From the NCBI GenBank assembly GCA_001799615.1, contig MGTU01000017.1:1-64000 (forward strand): DNA of 64,000 nucleotides. The letters are read 5' to 3'. Each line of letters starts with the position of its first letter. Position 1 is the stretch's first letter. Source of the stretch: Elusimicrobia bacterium GWA2_61_42. GTDB taxonomy: Bacteria > Elusimicrobiota > Elusimicrobia > Elusimicrobiales > UBA9959. Both the position numbers and the translations under genes were made by a program. Positions 43,060 through 53,600 of this stretch are shown in pieces. The notes beneath the pieces are model-generated. The model saw only the letters and a program-made list of their open reading frames with translations, was not told the DNA's origin and searched no databases.

Positions 43060-43075
43060 AAGCGGCTCCGCTCAA

Positions 43076-43106
43076 TGAAAAATCCCCGCCGGCCGGGGAT
43101 TTTTCA
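43076..43106 (+). terminator. Terminator after the FecR gene
   Basis: TGAAAAATCCCCG (43076-43088) pairs with CGGGGATTTTTCA (43094-43106), with a T run in the descending arm. Confidence 0.85.
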
Positions 43107-43151
43107 TTTCTCTCCCTGTATCCGGTTAAACACAGCCCAAAACCCTATATT

Positions 43152-43160
43152 TGGTATAAT
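43152..43160 (+). promoter_or_regulatory. Extended -10 promoter giving a leaderless mRNA (export lipoprotein)
   Basis: TGGTATAAT is a perfect extended -10. The TATAAT ends at 43160, seven bases before the A of the ATG at 43167, so the predicted first transcribed base is the start codon. Confidence 0.65.
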
Positions 43161-43166
43161 ATATAA

Positions 43167-43832
43167 ATGAAAATTGGGGTCTCATTAGCTTTACTTATAT
43201 TGGCCGCCGGGTGCATACCCAGGCCTACCGTTAATAATAAACAGCCCGCCCAACAGCAGGCGTCGGCCGACCAGGCCGCCATAGAGCAGCGCATAATACA
43301 AACCGCGCAGGACCTCAAGAACCAAAGCCAGGTAAACTATAAAATCCAGGCCGGCGACCTGATAGAAATAACCGTTTTTAAAGAAACCGACATGTCCCGC
43401 ACCGCCCGCATCAGCGGCAACGGCACCATCACCTTCCCCCTGGCCGGCAACCTTAAACTGGCGGACCTGTCCGTGCCCGAGGCCGAAAGCTTCCTGGCCG
43501 AGAAGTTGTCGGAATTCCTGATAAAGCCGCAGGTAACCGTGCTTATCAAAGAGTACGGCAACAAACAGATCTACGTGCTGGGCGAGGTTAAAAAGCCCGG
43601 CTCCATACAGCTGCCCGTCGAGCGCCGCCTTACCGTGCTGGAGGCCATAACTCTGGCGGGGGGCTTTACCGACCTGGCCGCCCCGGACCGCACCAAGGTG
43701 CTGCGGAACGCCAACGGCCAGAACCTGAACATCCCCGTGGAGATCTCCCGCATTACCAAGCAGGGCGACAAAAGCGCCGACATCTTCCTGGAACCTAACG
43801 ACACCGTCTATATCCCGCAGAGTTTCTTTTAA
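43167..43832 (+). CDS. Polysaccharide export lipoprotein (Wza/GumB family)
   Basis: The 221-residue protein has a lipobox LAAGC (Cys16). A Poly_export domain follows (about 52-140: YKIQAGDLIEITVFKE, ISGNGTITFPLAGNLKL, SEFLIKPQVTVLI) and then one SLBB domain (KQIYVLGEVKKPGSIQLP, about 143-215). It would form or gate the outer-membrane or periplasmic channel for polysaccharide. It is shorter than Wza (379), as in GumB-type proteins. The BY-kinase gene follows 26 bases later, the usual partner. Confidence 0.9.
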   Translation: MKIGVSLALLILAAGCIPRPTVNNKQPAQQQASADQAAIEQRIIQTAQDLKNQSQVNYKIQAGDLIEITVFKETDMSRTARISGNGTITFPLAGNLKLADLSVPEAESFLAEKLSEFLIKPQVTVLIKEYGNKQIYVLGEVKKPGSIQLPVERRLTVLEAITLAGGFTDLAAPDRTKVLRNANGQNLNIPVEISRITKQGDKSADIFLEPNDTVYIPQSFF

Positions 43833-43858
43833 TCTAAAAAGCGGCTCCCTTTTTTATT

Positions 43859-45616
43859 ATGACCGAAGAAAAAGAACTGGAATTCGACATTTCCTATTAC
43901 CTGGACCTGATACTGCGCCGGCGCTGGGTGGCGCTTTCCGTGTTTGTGTCTGTGGTTATTATAGCCGCGGTGGTTACCTTCAACACCCGCCCCGTCTTCC
44001 AGGCGCAATCCCTGCTGGTCATAGAAAAAGAACGCGGCAACAATACCATCTACCAGGGCGGCCCTACCGTAGAGCGCGGCAACGACGATTACTACCAAAC
44101 CCAGTATAAGCTTCTCAAAAGTGAAGCCCTGCTAAAAACAGTTTATAAGCGCCTTAACCTGGAGACCATCCCGGAATTTGCCGGCGTGTACGGTTACCGC
44201 AAGCTTATAAAGCCCGTGGCCATAGCCCCTGTACCGCGCAGCCGCCTGGTTTACGTGAAAGTGGATTCTTATGACCCCCGCCTGGCCGCAAACATAGCCA
44301 ACACCGTGGCCCAGGTGTTCATAGAGCAGAACCTCTCCAACCAGCTTTTCATCTCCAAAGACGTGCTTAATGCCCTACAGGCAGACAGGGCGGGCAACCA
44401 GTCCCGCGCCATTTATGAAAGCCTCCCGGCGGTGGTAAACAACGCGCTTATCATGGACCTAAAGCGCGAGTCCGCCAAATTGCAGGCGCAGGTAGCCGAG
44501 GCTTCCGGCCGCTACACCGCCAAACACCCCCAGGTCTTGTCTTTAACGGCCAACCTGCAGGCAGTGCAAGGTCAGATCAAAACTGAAACAGATAAAGTTA
44601 TACAAAGCCTTAAAATAGACCTGAGCGGCCAGTTGATGGGCAACAATATCCGCCTGATAGACGCCGCCATGCCGCCGCTTCAGCCTATTAAGCCGCGCAA
44701 GATGTTCAATATGCTGCTGGCCCTGATAGGCGGCTTGGTTCTGGGTCTTTTTGGCGCCGCCCTGGTGGAGTTTATCGACCAGACCGTGCGTACGCAGGAA
44801 GATGTTGAAAATAAACTGGGCCTGCCCTTCCTTGGTATTGTGCCGCTTACCCGCCAGACCAAAGAAGCTACCGCTTATAACCACCTTATCCTGCAGGAAC
44901 ATTCCCTTATCAGCGAATCCATCCGCAACCTGCGCACCATGGTGGACTTTGCCGAAGTTGGCCGCAAGAACAAAGCTTTGATCGTAAGCAGCACAGTGCA
45001 GGGTGAAGGTAAAAGCTATGTGGCCGCCAACCTGGCCGTGGCCATAGCCCAGGCGGGGGAGAAAGTTATTGTCGTGGACGGTGACCTGCGGCGCTCCAAC
45101 CTGCATAAATTATTCCGAGTCTCCAACGCCAAAGGATTAAGCGATTTCCTGGCCGGCGGCCGCAATATAGAAGACCTCCGCCCGCTTATACAGGCCACCG
45201 ATGTGCCCAACCTTTCAATTTTAACTTGCGGGCCCCGCCCGCCTAACCCGGCGGAATTGCTCAATACCCCGCGCCTGTCCGCCTTCCTGGCCTGGGCAGG
45301 TGAAGATTACGACCGCGTAATAATAGATTGCCCGCCTATGTTTCCCATAAGCGACGCCCTGCTGTGGGGTAAATATATCAGCAACTGCGTCTTTGTGGCC
45401 GCCTTTGGTAAGACCCGCGTGCCCCTTATTAAAACCGCCACCAAGCGCCTGCTAAACGCCGGCATTAAGGTGCTGGGCACTGTGGTGAACATGTCCAAGT
45501 TCGGCGGGTTGTCTTATTCCTACTACGGCTACTACCAGTACAACTACAACTACGGCCCGGACGCTCCCGAAGGTGAAAAGAAACATCACCATAAAGTTCC
45601 CGCGCTTAAATCCTAG
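43859..45616 (+). CDS. Wzc/GumC-type chain-length protein with BY-kinase domain
   Basis: The 585-residue inner-membrane protein combines a Wzz domain (helices near 20-40 and 285-305 around a periplasmic coiled part) with a cytoplasmic tyrosine autokinase. Walker A is GEGKS (382-386, Lys385), Walker A' is VIVVDGDLRR (about 400-410) and Walker B VIIDCPP (about 488-494). The C-terminal tail is Tyr-rich (YSYYGYYQYNYNYG), the autophosphorylation cluster. It controls glycan length and export with the Wza-like protein, and the phosphatase at 39923 would reset it. Confidence 0.93.
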   Translation: MTEEKELEFDISYYLDLILRRRWVALSVFVSVVIIAAVVTFNTRPVFQAQSLLVIEKERGNNTIYQGGPTVERGNDDYYQTQYKLLKSEALLKTVYKRLNLETIPEFAGVYGYRKLIKPVAIAPVPRSRLVYVKVDSYDPRLAANIANTVAQVFIEQNLSNQLFISKDVLNALQADRAGNQSRAIYESLPAVVNNALIMDLKRESAKLQAQVAEASGRYTAKHPQVLSLTANLQAVQGQIKTETDKVIQSLKIDLSGQLMGNNIRLIDAAMPPLQPIKPRKMFNMLLALIGGLVLGLFGAALVEFIDQTVRTQEDVENKLGLPFLGIVPLTRQTKEATAYNHLILQEHSLISESIRNLRTMVDFAEVGRKNKALIVSSTVQGEGKSYVAANLAVAIAQAGEKVIVVDGDLRRSNLHKLFRVSNAKGLSDFLAGGRNIEDLRPLIQATDVPNLSILTCGPRPPNPAELLNTPRLSAFLAWAGEDYDRVIIDCPPMFPISDALLWGKYISNCVFVAAFGKTRVPLIKTATKRLLNAGIKVLGTVVNMSKFGGLSYSYYGYYQYNYNYGPDAPEGEKKHHHKVPALKS

Positions 45617-46579
<963 letters not shown>

Positions 46580-46654
46580 TAATTAATTTTACGAAACTAG
46601 GATTTTCTAATGCAGAAAGAAAATCGGGTTTACTTTGAATAACTATTCTTGGGG

Positions 46655-46679
46655 TTGCAGTAGTTTAGTTTGCAGTAGT
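46655..46679 (+). repeat. Direct repeats TTGCAGTAGT at the cassette border
   Basis: Two identical ten-base words at 46655-46664 and 46670-46679, 15 bases apart, in the 160-base gap before the flippase gene. They could be a regulator site or a chance repeat; otherwise this gap shows only AT-rich sequence. Confidence 0.5.
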
Positions 46680-46741
46680 CTCAAATAATTACTCTTCTTT
46701 TTGAAAAATTGCTCGTTTAGGGAAAGTGTTGTGAAAATATT

Positions 46742-48055
46742 ATGCGACTACGGGATAGATTAATTAAAGGAACAACTTTAAATTTAATTGCAGTTGCGTT
46801 TAATCAGGGAAGCACATTGTTTTCTAACCTTTTTGTCGCGCGTATTCTCATGAAACAAGGTTTTGGAGAATATGCGATGGTTCAAAGCACACTGCTCACA
46901 TTGACAGCGCTGTCACAGCTTTCTACCGGATATACTGCCTCAAAATATATTGCAGAGTATCGCTCTATCGCCCCAGAGCGTGCTGGTCGTATTATGGGGT
47001 TATGTTCTCTCGTCTCCATATTTATGGCTATCATGGGAGCACTTTTGCTCATTGGAATTGCGCCTTGGATATCTAAATCAGTTTTGCATGTCCCGCATCT
47101 TTCAAAAGCTTTTCTAATAGGATCTATTTTTTTATTTTTTTCTGCAATAAATGGATATCAATTGGGTGCTCTTTCCGGACTTGAGTCATATGCCATTCTT
47201 GCCAAGGCAAGTGTTTTTAGCGGCATAATTGCGGTTGTATCAGTTTCTCTTGGGGCATTGTATGGTGGGGTAAATGGTGCCATACTAGGCCTCAGTATAA
47301 GTGCATTAATACGCTGCATCATCCATAACGGAAGTTTGCGTATGGAAATACAAAGGCAGGGGATTATTCCACAATATTATGGGAGCTTCACAGCTGAGAA
47401 AGCAATTGTATTGAAATTTGCATTACCTGCATCAATCGCAGGGTATTACTCGATTCCGATGATATGGATGGGGAACTATATCTTGGTCCGTCAACCAAGT
47501 GGATATGCGGAAATGGCACACTTTGCTGCCGCAATGAATGTTAAGAGTTTACTGCTTTTTATTCCGGTCGTTATGAACACTGTCGCATCGTCTATCCTCA
47601 ATAATGTTAGAGGAAATAGGGATTCTGCTCAATATTCGCGGATATATAATTTTAATGTTGTCTGTGTTTTTTTGTCGGTATCAGTAATGGCCGCTTTTCT
47701 GGGGGTTTGGGGTAAGTATGTCCTCGAGATATTTGGAAAAGATTTTGGGGCAGGGAAAGTAGTCTTAGTTCTGCTTCTAATTTCTGGTGTGTTCGAGGCA
47801 ACAACAAGTTCGATATATCAGCGCATTCAGAATAGTGGTAGGATGTGGCTTTCGTTTTTGTATATAAATTTGCCATTAGGGCCTTTATTTGTTTTATTGT
47901 CATATTTTTTAATCCCTGAATACGGAGCAAAGGGCCTGGGTTTTGCGAATGTTTGCATGGTAATGCTCTCGTTCGGCGGAACCATTGCTTTGGTTAAATA
48001 TGTTAACTCTCACGAGCAACCCGCTCCTATAGCAGTATCCACAGATGTGGCTTAG
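46742..48055 (+). CDS. Polysaccharide flippase (Wzx/MATE-like)
   Basis: The 437-residue protein is hydrophobic throughout with about 12 membrane helices and the N-terminal RLRDRLIKGTTLNLIAVAFNQGSTLFSNLFVARIL pattern of oligosaccharide flippases. It would move undecaprenyl-linked repeat units across the inner membrane. It is the first gene of the AT-rich cassette, 160 bases after the fcl-like gene. No Shine-Dalgarno of note. Its pairing with the Wzy-like gene at 51401 indicates a Wzx/Wzy-dependent glycan. Confidence 0.85.
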   Translation: MRLRDRLIKGTTLNLIAVAFNQGSTLFSNLFVARILMKQGFGEYAMVQSTLLTLTALSQLSTGYTASKYIAEYRSIAPERAGRIMGLCSLVSIFMAIMGALLLIGIAPWISKSVLHVPHLSKAFLIGSIFLFFSAINGYQLGALSGLESYAILAKASVFSGIIAVVSVSLGALYGGVNGAILGLSISALIRCIIHNGSLRMEIQRQGIIPQYYGSFTAEKAIVLKFALPASIAGYYSIPMIWMGNYILVRQPSGYAEMAHFAAAMNVKSLLLFIPVVMNTVASSILNNVRGNRDSAQYSRIYNFNVVCVFLSVSVMAAFLGVWGKYVLEIFGKDFGAGKVVLVLLLISGVFEATTSSIYQRIQNSGRMWLSFLYINLPLGPLFVLLSYFLIPEYGAKGLGFANVCMVMLSFGGTIALVKYVNSHEQPAPIAVSTDVA

Positions 48056-48090
48056 AGAGTCCCGTCGCGTTGTCCTAAGGAGATAGCTGC

Positions 48091-48918
48091 ATGCAAATAA
48101 ACGAAATCTCTCAACTGTATCTTGAATTACTTAAGAAAACGCTTACACATTCCTTATGGCTTGAGCGTACTAGGGCTATCGACCCCTCAACAATGCCTCA
48201 ATCCTTTAAGCGTTTCTTGGTTGTAGGTTTAGTCAGCTTTCTCAGGTGGTCCGGTCTTGCCATTGTCCGTAAGATCGCTCCCAATCCAGAACGACGTATT
48301 CTTGGGGAAGATTGGCCAGAATATGCGCATACAATGATTGGAATAAAAAGACTTAACAATATTGAAAACTGTGTTAAAACAATAGTTGCTAATAATGTTC
48401 CCGGCGACTTTATTGAAACTGGCGTTTGGCGGGGGGGAGCAGTAATATTTATGAGGGCCTTGATGAAAGTTTACTCTATTACTGATCGGGTTGTTTATGC
48501 CGCAGATTCCTTTTGTGGACTACCAAGGCCGGATGCTGCATATCCCGCAGATAGGAAGGATATATGTTATCAGCGGGAGTTTACAGCGGTTTCTATACAG
48601 GAGGTTAAACGGAACTTTGAACTATACGGCTTGCTTGATGGACAAGTTCGCTTTCTTAGTGGTTGGTTTAAGGATACCCTGCCTGGTGCTCCAATAAAAC
48701 GTCTTGCATTATTGCGCCTCGATGGCGATATGTATCAGTCTACTATGGAGGCACTTGTGAGCCTTTACCCGAAGGTGTCCAAAGGGGGATTTGTTATCGT
48801 AGATGATTATGCGGCAGAGCCTTGCAGGCAGGCCGTTAATGACTTTAGAAATAAAGAAGGGATTGCAGATGTAATTATGCCAATTGACAACTGGGGGATT
48901 TATTGGCAGCGGAGTTGA
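48091..48918 (+). CDS. TylF/MycF-type O-methyltransferase
   Basis: The 275-residue protein matches the macrocin O-methyltransferase family: DFIETGVWRGGAVIFMRAL binds S-adenosylmethionine (about 110-128), VVYAADSFCGLPRP follows, and LRLDGDMYQSTMEAL with VIVDDY provides the metal-binding acidic residues. Members methylate sugar hydroxyls. In this setting it should methylate a residue of the repeat unit or cap a chain end. AAGGAG lies 13 bases before the ATG. Confidence 0.85.
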   Translation: MQINEISQLYLELLKKTLTHSLWLERTRAIDPSTMPQSFKRFLVVGLVSFLRWSGLAIVRKIAPNPERRILGEDWPEYAHTMIGIKRLNNIENCVKTIVANNVPGDFIETGVWRGGAVIFMRALMKVYSITDRVVYAADSFCGLPRPDAAYPADRKDICYQREFTAVSIQEVKRNFELYGLLDGQVRFLSGWFKDTLPGAPIKRLALLRLDGDMYQSTMEALVSLYPKVSKGGFVIVDDYAAEPCRQAVNDFRNKEGIADVIMPIDNWGIYWQRS

Positions 48919-48953
48919 CATATATACGATTTTCCGGGTCTGCTTAGAACGTC

Positions 48954-49760
48954 ATGAAAAAAGAAATACGAATATGGTGCCCTATTTGCGGAAACAGTTC
49001 TAGGATTATTGGTGTAGTCCCAACTATCGATCCTAAAGCTTCTGAAATCGTAGATTTGCGGCGCTGTAGTACTTGCGGTCATTGGTGGCACAGCCCGGTG
49101 CCAAATCAGGAAGTATTGTCTAAATTATATGGCCAAGCGTCTCCTTTTGTGGTGTCCTCAGGGGCAAAGCAAAAGTATTTAACTAAAATTACTGTAGACG
49201 CATTTTCTGGGTATGTTCTTGGCCGGGTTAATAACCTAACTGGGAACTACTTGGAAATCGGTCCTGGTGGAGGGGCACTTCTACGGCAATTCCGTGTAAT
49301 GGGGTATAACTGTTATGGCGTTGACCCAGGGCAATGGGTTGTTGATTCTACAATTGTCAGCAATCTCGAGAATCTTCCTAATAATCTGCGGTTTAATGTT
49401 CTCGTCTTGCAGGATGTTCTGGAACACGTGTACGACCCCGTAGAGCTATTATCTAAATTAAGATGCATGCTTGCTAAACATGCAGTTGTGTTTTGTTCTT
49501 TTCCTTGCAAGGATTCACGCCCAGCGCGAATACGCAAAACTGCATGGAATATGGTGCGACCGTATGGACATTTACACTATTTCTCATTTGATTCTGCAAA
49601 AAAAATGTTCTCATCTGCTAATTTAACTATAGAAGACATGCATCTTGCTGAGGCAACCACAATAACAAGTATGCTGAGGGCACGACAATTTAGAAGCAGT
49701 ATATTGGGACTCCTGAGGGGCACAAGAGACCAAATCTTCGCGCAACTTTCTTGTCCCTAA
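48954..49760 (+). CDS. Class I SAM methyltransferase with N-terminal zinc ribbon
   Basis: The 268-residue protein opens with two Cys-x-x-Cys pairs (CPICG at about 9-13 and CSTCG near 39-43), followed by a Methyltransf_23-type domain: YLEIGPGGGALLRQF (about 98-112) is motif I, and VLQDVLEHVYDP (about 150) motif IV. Such zinc-plus-methyltransferase proteins are common in surface glycan clusters and sugar-methylation pathways. Acceptor unknown. Confidence 0.8.
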   Translation: MKKEIRIWCPICGNSSRIIGVVPTIDPKASEIVDLRRCSTCGHWWHSPVPNQEVLSKLYGQASPFVVSSGAKQKYLTKITVDAFSGYVLGRVNNLTGNYLEIGPGGGALLRQFRVMGYNCYGVDPGQWVVDSTIVSNLENLPNNLRFNVLVLQDVLEHVYDPVELLSKLRCMLAKHAVVFCSFPCKDSRPARIRKTAWNMVRPYGHLHYFSFDSAKKMFSSANLTIEDMHLAEATTITSMLRARQFRSSILGLLRGTRDQIFAQLSCP

Positions 49761-49781
49761 AATATTGAAGGATTTTGAGAT

Positions 49782-50540
49782 ATGCTGGTTAAATCACGCT
49801 CGAAAAAGAATATTGTGGTTTTATTAACAGCCTGTATTAATCCAGGTGAGACTTGTTTGGTCGAGCGAAAGAACCCTGCGCAGCGGTTAGCTGACTATAA
49901 AAAGGCATTACTGTTTTGGCTAAAATGCCAGTCCTTGCAAAATATTGTCTTTTGTGAAAATTCAGGAGCCGATCTGGCGGAATTGCGCGAATTAGTGCGA
50001 ACTAATAATACATATGGAAAAACTATTGAATTCCTGTCGTTTTACGGGCAACCGCCCCTGCCGAGTTTAGGGAAAGGTTATGGGGAGATGCGCATAATCT
50101 CATATGCGCTAGAGCACTCGACAGCTGTGCGTGACGCGGATTTTGTTTTAAAAGTGACCGGGCGTTTGATAATTAACAATGTGCAAAAAATTATTGACGG
50201 AGCATCTAGAATTACTGATGTTCATGTTTTGTGTGATTTGTCCCATTCTCTATCTTTTGCGGATAGTCGTGTATTCTTGGCTACCCCCAGCTTTTTAAGT
50301 GGATATCTTGTTCCATTCTTGGATTTAATTAATGACTCGGCTGGGATATATTTTGAGCATGTTTTAGCCCGTGCAGCACACCGTGCCATGGCTGACGGGC
50401 TGTCTTGGACTATTTTCCCGTGTGCCAGAGACTTTTATGGCATTGAGGGAACTTCGAATAAAAAAATCTCTAGTTCATTTTTGAAGTATATTTGCCGTAT
50501 TGTATTGCACCAAATTAAAGCGCGCATATATTTGAGATAA
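49782..50540 (+). CDS. Putative glycosyltransferase of the cassette
   Basis: The 252-residue protein has no signal or strong membrane helix. Residues 8-20 (KNIVVLLTACINP) and the segment GYGEMRIISYALEHS followed by DADFVLKVTGRLIINN (about 125-140) resemble a little-studied group of glycosyltransferase-like proteins of O-antigen clusters where a K-x-TGR motif is conserved. No DXD motif is obvious. Its place among glycan genes supports the assignment, which stays tentative. Confidence 0.45.
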   Translation: MLVKSRSKKNIVVLLTACINPGETCLVERKNPAQRLADYKKALLFWLKCQSLQNIVFCENSGADLAELRELVRTNNTYGKTIEFLSFYGQPPLPSLGKGYGEMRIISYALEHSTAVRDADFVLKVTGRLIINNVQKIIDGASRITDVHVLCDLSHSLSFADSRVFLATPSFLSGYLVPFLDLINDSAGIYFEHVLARAAHRAMADGLSWTIFPCARDFYGIEGTSNKKISSSFLKYICRIVLHQIKARIYLR

Positions 50541-50559
50541 AACAGAGTGGATTAATTAT

Positions 50560-51318
50560 ATGGCAAATGGATTTTGGGGAGGCCGATTCCCACTACTTAA
50601 CTTGATTAGTAGTCAGGCTTTGTGTTTGCTCGTAAACTGCCGGGTTATCTGGCTTCGCTCTAAAAACTATTTTAAATCTATATGTGTGTGTAGGAATTTG
50701 GTTTTACGTAATGATGAAAGTGTTAAGCGGATTATGGCGCAATTCTTGGAAGAAGGTCACGATAAGCTTAATATCGGAGGGGGCGCTAAAAACCTTAAGG
50801 GTTTTGTAAACATAGATTTCGTTGATAGTCCTAATGTCCAAAGAAAGATTGTCGCTAATATCCACGATCTTTCTTTTGTCCCAAGTAAGAGTATTTCACA
50901 TGTTCACTCCAATCATGTTGTTGAGCATCTCTCATTCGAGGATCTTAAACAACAAGTCTTCGAATGGAACAGGATACTTAAGGTTGATGGTTTGCTTAGT
51001 TTGCGGTGCCCGAATATCTTAGGTGTTTCTTATGGCTTTTGGTTTGATCCTGTTGTCGAATCTCATAAGGATGAGTTCGTTGAGCTAGGGTTCCCTATAG
51101 ATGAGGATTTTGGTTCTCCAGCGGATAAATGGATGCATCGAGATATCTTTGGACTTATTCACTGGTTCTACGGTGATATCGGAAACATTCAAAATCAGCA
51201 TTTGAACCAAATAGTGCCTTCTAAGCTGTATAAATTGCTTGAAGCAAATGGCTTTGTTATTCTACGTATTGCTCAGCCAGAAGCTGTTAATATTGTCGTT
51301 GTTGCACGTAAGAAATAG
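50560..51318 (+). CDS. SAM-dependent methyltransferase (type 11-like)
   Basis: The 252-residue protein has a hydrophobic N-terminal stretch (about 12-30) and a methyltransferase core beginning LNIGGGAKNLKGFVNIDF (about 70-87), with SNHVVEHLSFED (about 115-126) as motif IV and LKVDGLLSLRCPN after it. This form, with the G-G-G-x-x-x-x-GFVNID motif, is frequent in glycan clusters. Acceptor unknown. Confidence 0.75.
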   Translation: MANGFWGGRFPLLNLISSQALCLLVNCRVIWLRSKNYFKSICVCRNLVLRNDESVKRIMAQFLEEGHDKLNIGGGAKNLKGFVNIDFVDSPNVQRKIVANIHDLSFVPSKSISHVHSNHVVEHLSFEDLKQQVFEWNRILKVDGLLSLRCPNILGVSYGFWFDPVVESHKDEFVELGFPIDEDFGSPADKWMHRDIFGLIHWFYGDIGNIQNQHLNQIVPSKLYKLLEANGFVILRIAQPEAVNIVVVARKK

Positions 51319-51400
51319 TTATTAGCGATAGATTAAATATTGTTAGTCTTCTCAAGTGGGCGATAATGCAAACTTGGTGCAGTTTGGGATTTAGCTGACT

Positions 51401-52774
51401 ATGGATTTCTTATACCAACAATTTCCGGATAAAGGTTATCCTATTAGTTTATTTTATGGTGTTTTGGTTGTAGGCGGTATTCTTATTTTTCTGCGACCAT
51501 TTTATGCTTTTATCTTTTCCGTGTTTGGGCTTGCTGCTAAAAATTTCCATGCAGCTGTGTTTACTCGGACTGATGTTTTTGGCCCATATTTAAACCTTGC
51601 AGATTTATTGCTATGGATATCTTTTCTGTCTATACTTTCACAGTCTTTTTATAATAAAAAAGCGATTACTTTACCTAGAATTCTTTTATGCGTTGTGGCT
51701 GTAATTTTTGTGGCGTCATTGCAGTCGATTGTGTCCTATGGCTTAGAGCCTTATGTTATGCGCTCAATATGGTCTGTTTGTATCTTCCCATTAGCTTTCC
51801 TGGCATCCAATAATATTGTGCGTTCTGAGGCGCGGGCTAAATATTTTTATTGGGCACTTTTTTTGGGTGCATTTTTTGCGGCTATGCAGCATATGGCGTT
51901 TTTAGCTGGGGTTACGTCTATGGGGCGCATGGGCGCTGCTGAACTCCGTACAATATCATATGTAATGAATGGCGGGTATTTTTTACTGATTGTTGCACTA
52001 TTCTCAAAAAGTGTGGGAAATAGCAGATTAATGTCCAATATGTACTATTTTGGACTAATATTAATCGCTATCAGTTTTATCATGGCCCAAACACGACAAC
52101 TTTATCTTGTTTTTGTCGTCACAATTATTGCTTTCGCTTTTCTATTTAGAGAACATGTGAAGTTTCATAAAACTATGATAAAGATTGTTGTCATAGGTTT
52201 TCTAGTATTGTTGATCTCTAATGGTTTGTATAAAAATTGGTCATTATCCGACATTGTTGGGGGAAGGATCGAGTCTTTAACAGATGATGGTTCCCGTACA
52301 CGATCTTATCTCACCCGTTGGTTAGGGATACAAACAGAAATGGGGCTTTGGCTTAAATCCCCTTTGTTTATCGGTGTTGGAACTAGCTATCCACCTGAGT
52401 TTACAGAGGTGTTTCGGGAGGGTGGGGATACTTCAAGTAATTATTTTGTTATAGGGGCATTAGACCATGTGGCTGTTTCTAGTTATTTAGCTCATTTTGG
52501 CTTAATCGGATTTTCTTTATATCTAATATTTCTGCCTCTCTTCACAATGCTACGATCCAAACGCCTTTTGTCCATGAACCCATCTGTGTATGTAAACAGG
52601 ATTGCGTTGCTTGCGGTTGCAGTGGCATTAGGTGATGTGTTAAATATGTTCGGGAGCATGTTGAATACATCTCCAGCCTCTCATGTCACAGGATTGATAT
52701 ATGGTGCCTTGTGGGGCGTATCATCCCAGATTAATAGCCAAGCCAGGGAAACAAAAAAATATGCAGTTGACTAA
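51401..52774 (+). CDS. O-antigen polymerase (Wzy-like)
   Basis: The 457-residue protein has around ten to twelve membrane helices spread over its whole length with a larger periplasmic loop (about 280-350) holding a RTRSYLTRW segment and an AHFGLIGFSLYL helix typical of Wzy/O-antigen ligase family proteins. Wzy joins repeat units at the periplasmic face. Sequence is poorly conserved in this family, so the call rests on topology and on its place with Wzx. The next gene starts inside its last 14 bases. Confidence 0.75.
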   Translation: MDFLYQQFPDKGYPISLFYGVLVVGGILIFLRPFYAFIFSVFGLAAKNFHAAVFTRTDVFGPYLNLADLLLWISFLSILSQSFYNKKAITLPRILLCVVAVIFVASLQSIVSYGLEPYVMRSIWSVCIFPLAFLASNNIVRSEARAKYFYWALFLGAFFAAMQHMAFLAGVTSMGRMGAAELRTISYVMNGGYFLLIVALFSKSVGNSRLMSNMYYFGLILIAISFIMAQTRQLYLVFVVTIIAFAFLFREHVKFHKTMIKIVVIGFLVLLISNGLYKNWSLSDIVGGRIESLTDDGSRTRSYLTRWLGIQTEMGLWLKSPLFIGVGTSYPPEFTEVFREGGDTSSNYFVIGALDHVAVSSYLAHFGLIGFSLYLIFLPLFTMLRSKRLLSMNPSVYVNRIALLAVAVALGDVLNMFGSMLNTSPASHVTGLIYGALWGVSSQINSQARETKKYAVD

Positions 52775-53600
52775 GATTAGTCTTGTAACCCCTTCTTTTA
52801 ATCAAGGGAAATTTATCTCCCGCACTATTGAAGCAGTTCTTAATCAGAGATACTGCAATTTTGAATATATTATTATGGATGGTGCAAGCAAAGATGAGAC
52901 GGTTTCAATAATTGAAAAACATAAGGACCATTTGTCTTACTGGGAGAGTTGTGCTGATAAGGGGCAAAGTGATGCCATAAATAGGGGCTTTGCTAAAGCA
53001 TCTGGGGATTGGCTGTGCTGGGTTAACGCAGATGACGTACTTTTTGCGGATGCCCTTGTTAAGGTTGCTGATTGTAGTGGGAGATACCCAAAGGTTGATA
53101 TTATAACTGCCAACACTGTATATATAGATGAAACAGACCATATTACACGATGTATTCGAACCCCGAAGCAAAACTGGTCTTTTTTAAAATATGGGGTTGG
53201 CGTTTTTACAGCTCCCGCGGTCTTTTTTAAAAAAAAACTTTTTGAGAAAGTGGGAGGGCTTGATATTTCGCTTCACTACTCAATGGATATAGATCTTTGG
53301 CATAAATTCTGTTTAGCAAATGCAGAGGTTTGTCATATAGATGACTACCTCGGTGCATTTCGGATGCATACGCTTTCAAAAACTGGAACATTCCGAGCTG
53401 GTGCCAAAAAAGCCTTTGAGAATCCTGAAACGACTATAACGCGTATCCGTTATCTCCCAAGGGTCAATTGGCGTTTGATTCTGCTCCTCCGGGTTCTTCA
53501 TAAAATATACAGAATGGTGCGTTTGGATTATTTGCGCGGATGGATTGACCTCAAAAAAAACAATGGTAAGTCTTGGCAGGAAGTGTTCCCTGTAAAATGA
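52761..53600 (+). CDS. Family 2 glycosyltransferase
   Basis: The 279-residue GT-A enzyme starts ISLVTPSFNQGKFISRTIEAVLNQ (about 5-28), has DGASKDET (about 38-45) and the nucleotide-sugar/metal motif WVNADDVL (about 90-97). It would add a sugar to the lipid-linked repeat unit in the cytoplasm. The start at 52761 gives the normal family N-terminus and overlaps the polymerase gene by 14 bases; an upstream in-frame ATG at 52701 would add non-family residues. Confidence 0.88.
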   Translation: MQLTKISLVTPSFNQGKFISRTIEAVLNQRYCNFEYIIMDGASKDETVSIIEKHKDHLSYWESCADKGQSDAINRGFAKASGDWLCWVNADDVLFADALVKVADCSGRYPKVDIITANTVYIDETDHITRCIRTPKQNWSFLKYGVGVFTAPAVFFKKKLFEKVGGLDISLHYSMDIDLWHKFCLANAEVCHIDDYLGAFRMHTLSKTGTFRAGAKKAFENPETTITRIRYLPRVNWRLILLLRVLHKIYRMVRLDYLRGWIDLKKNNGKSWQEVFPVK

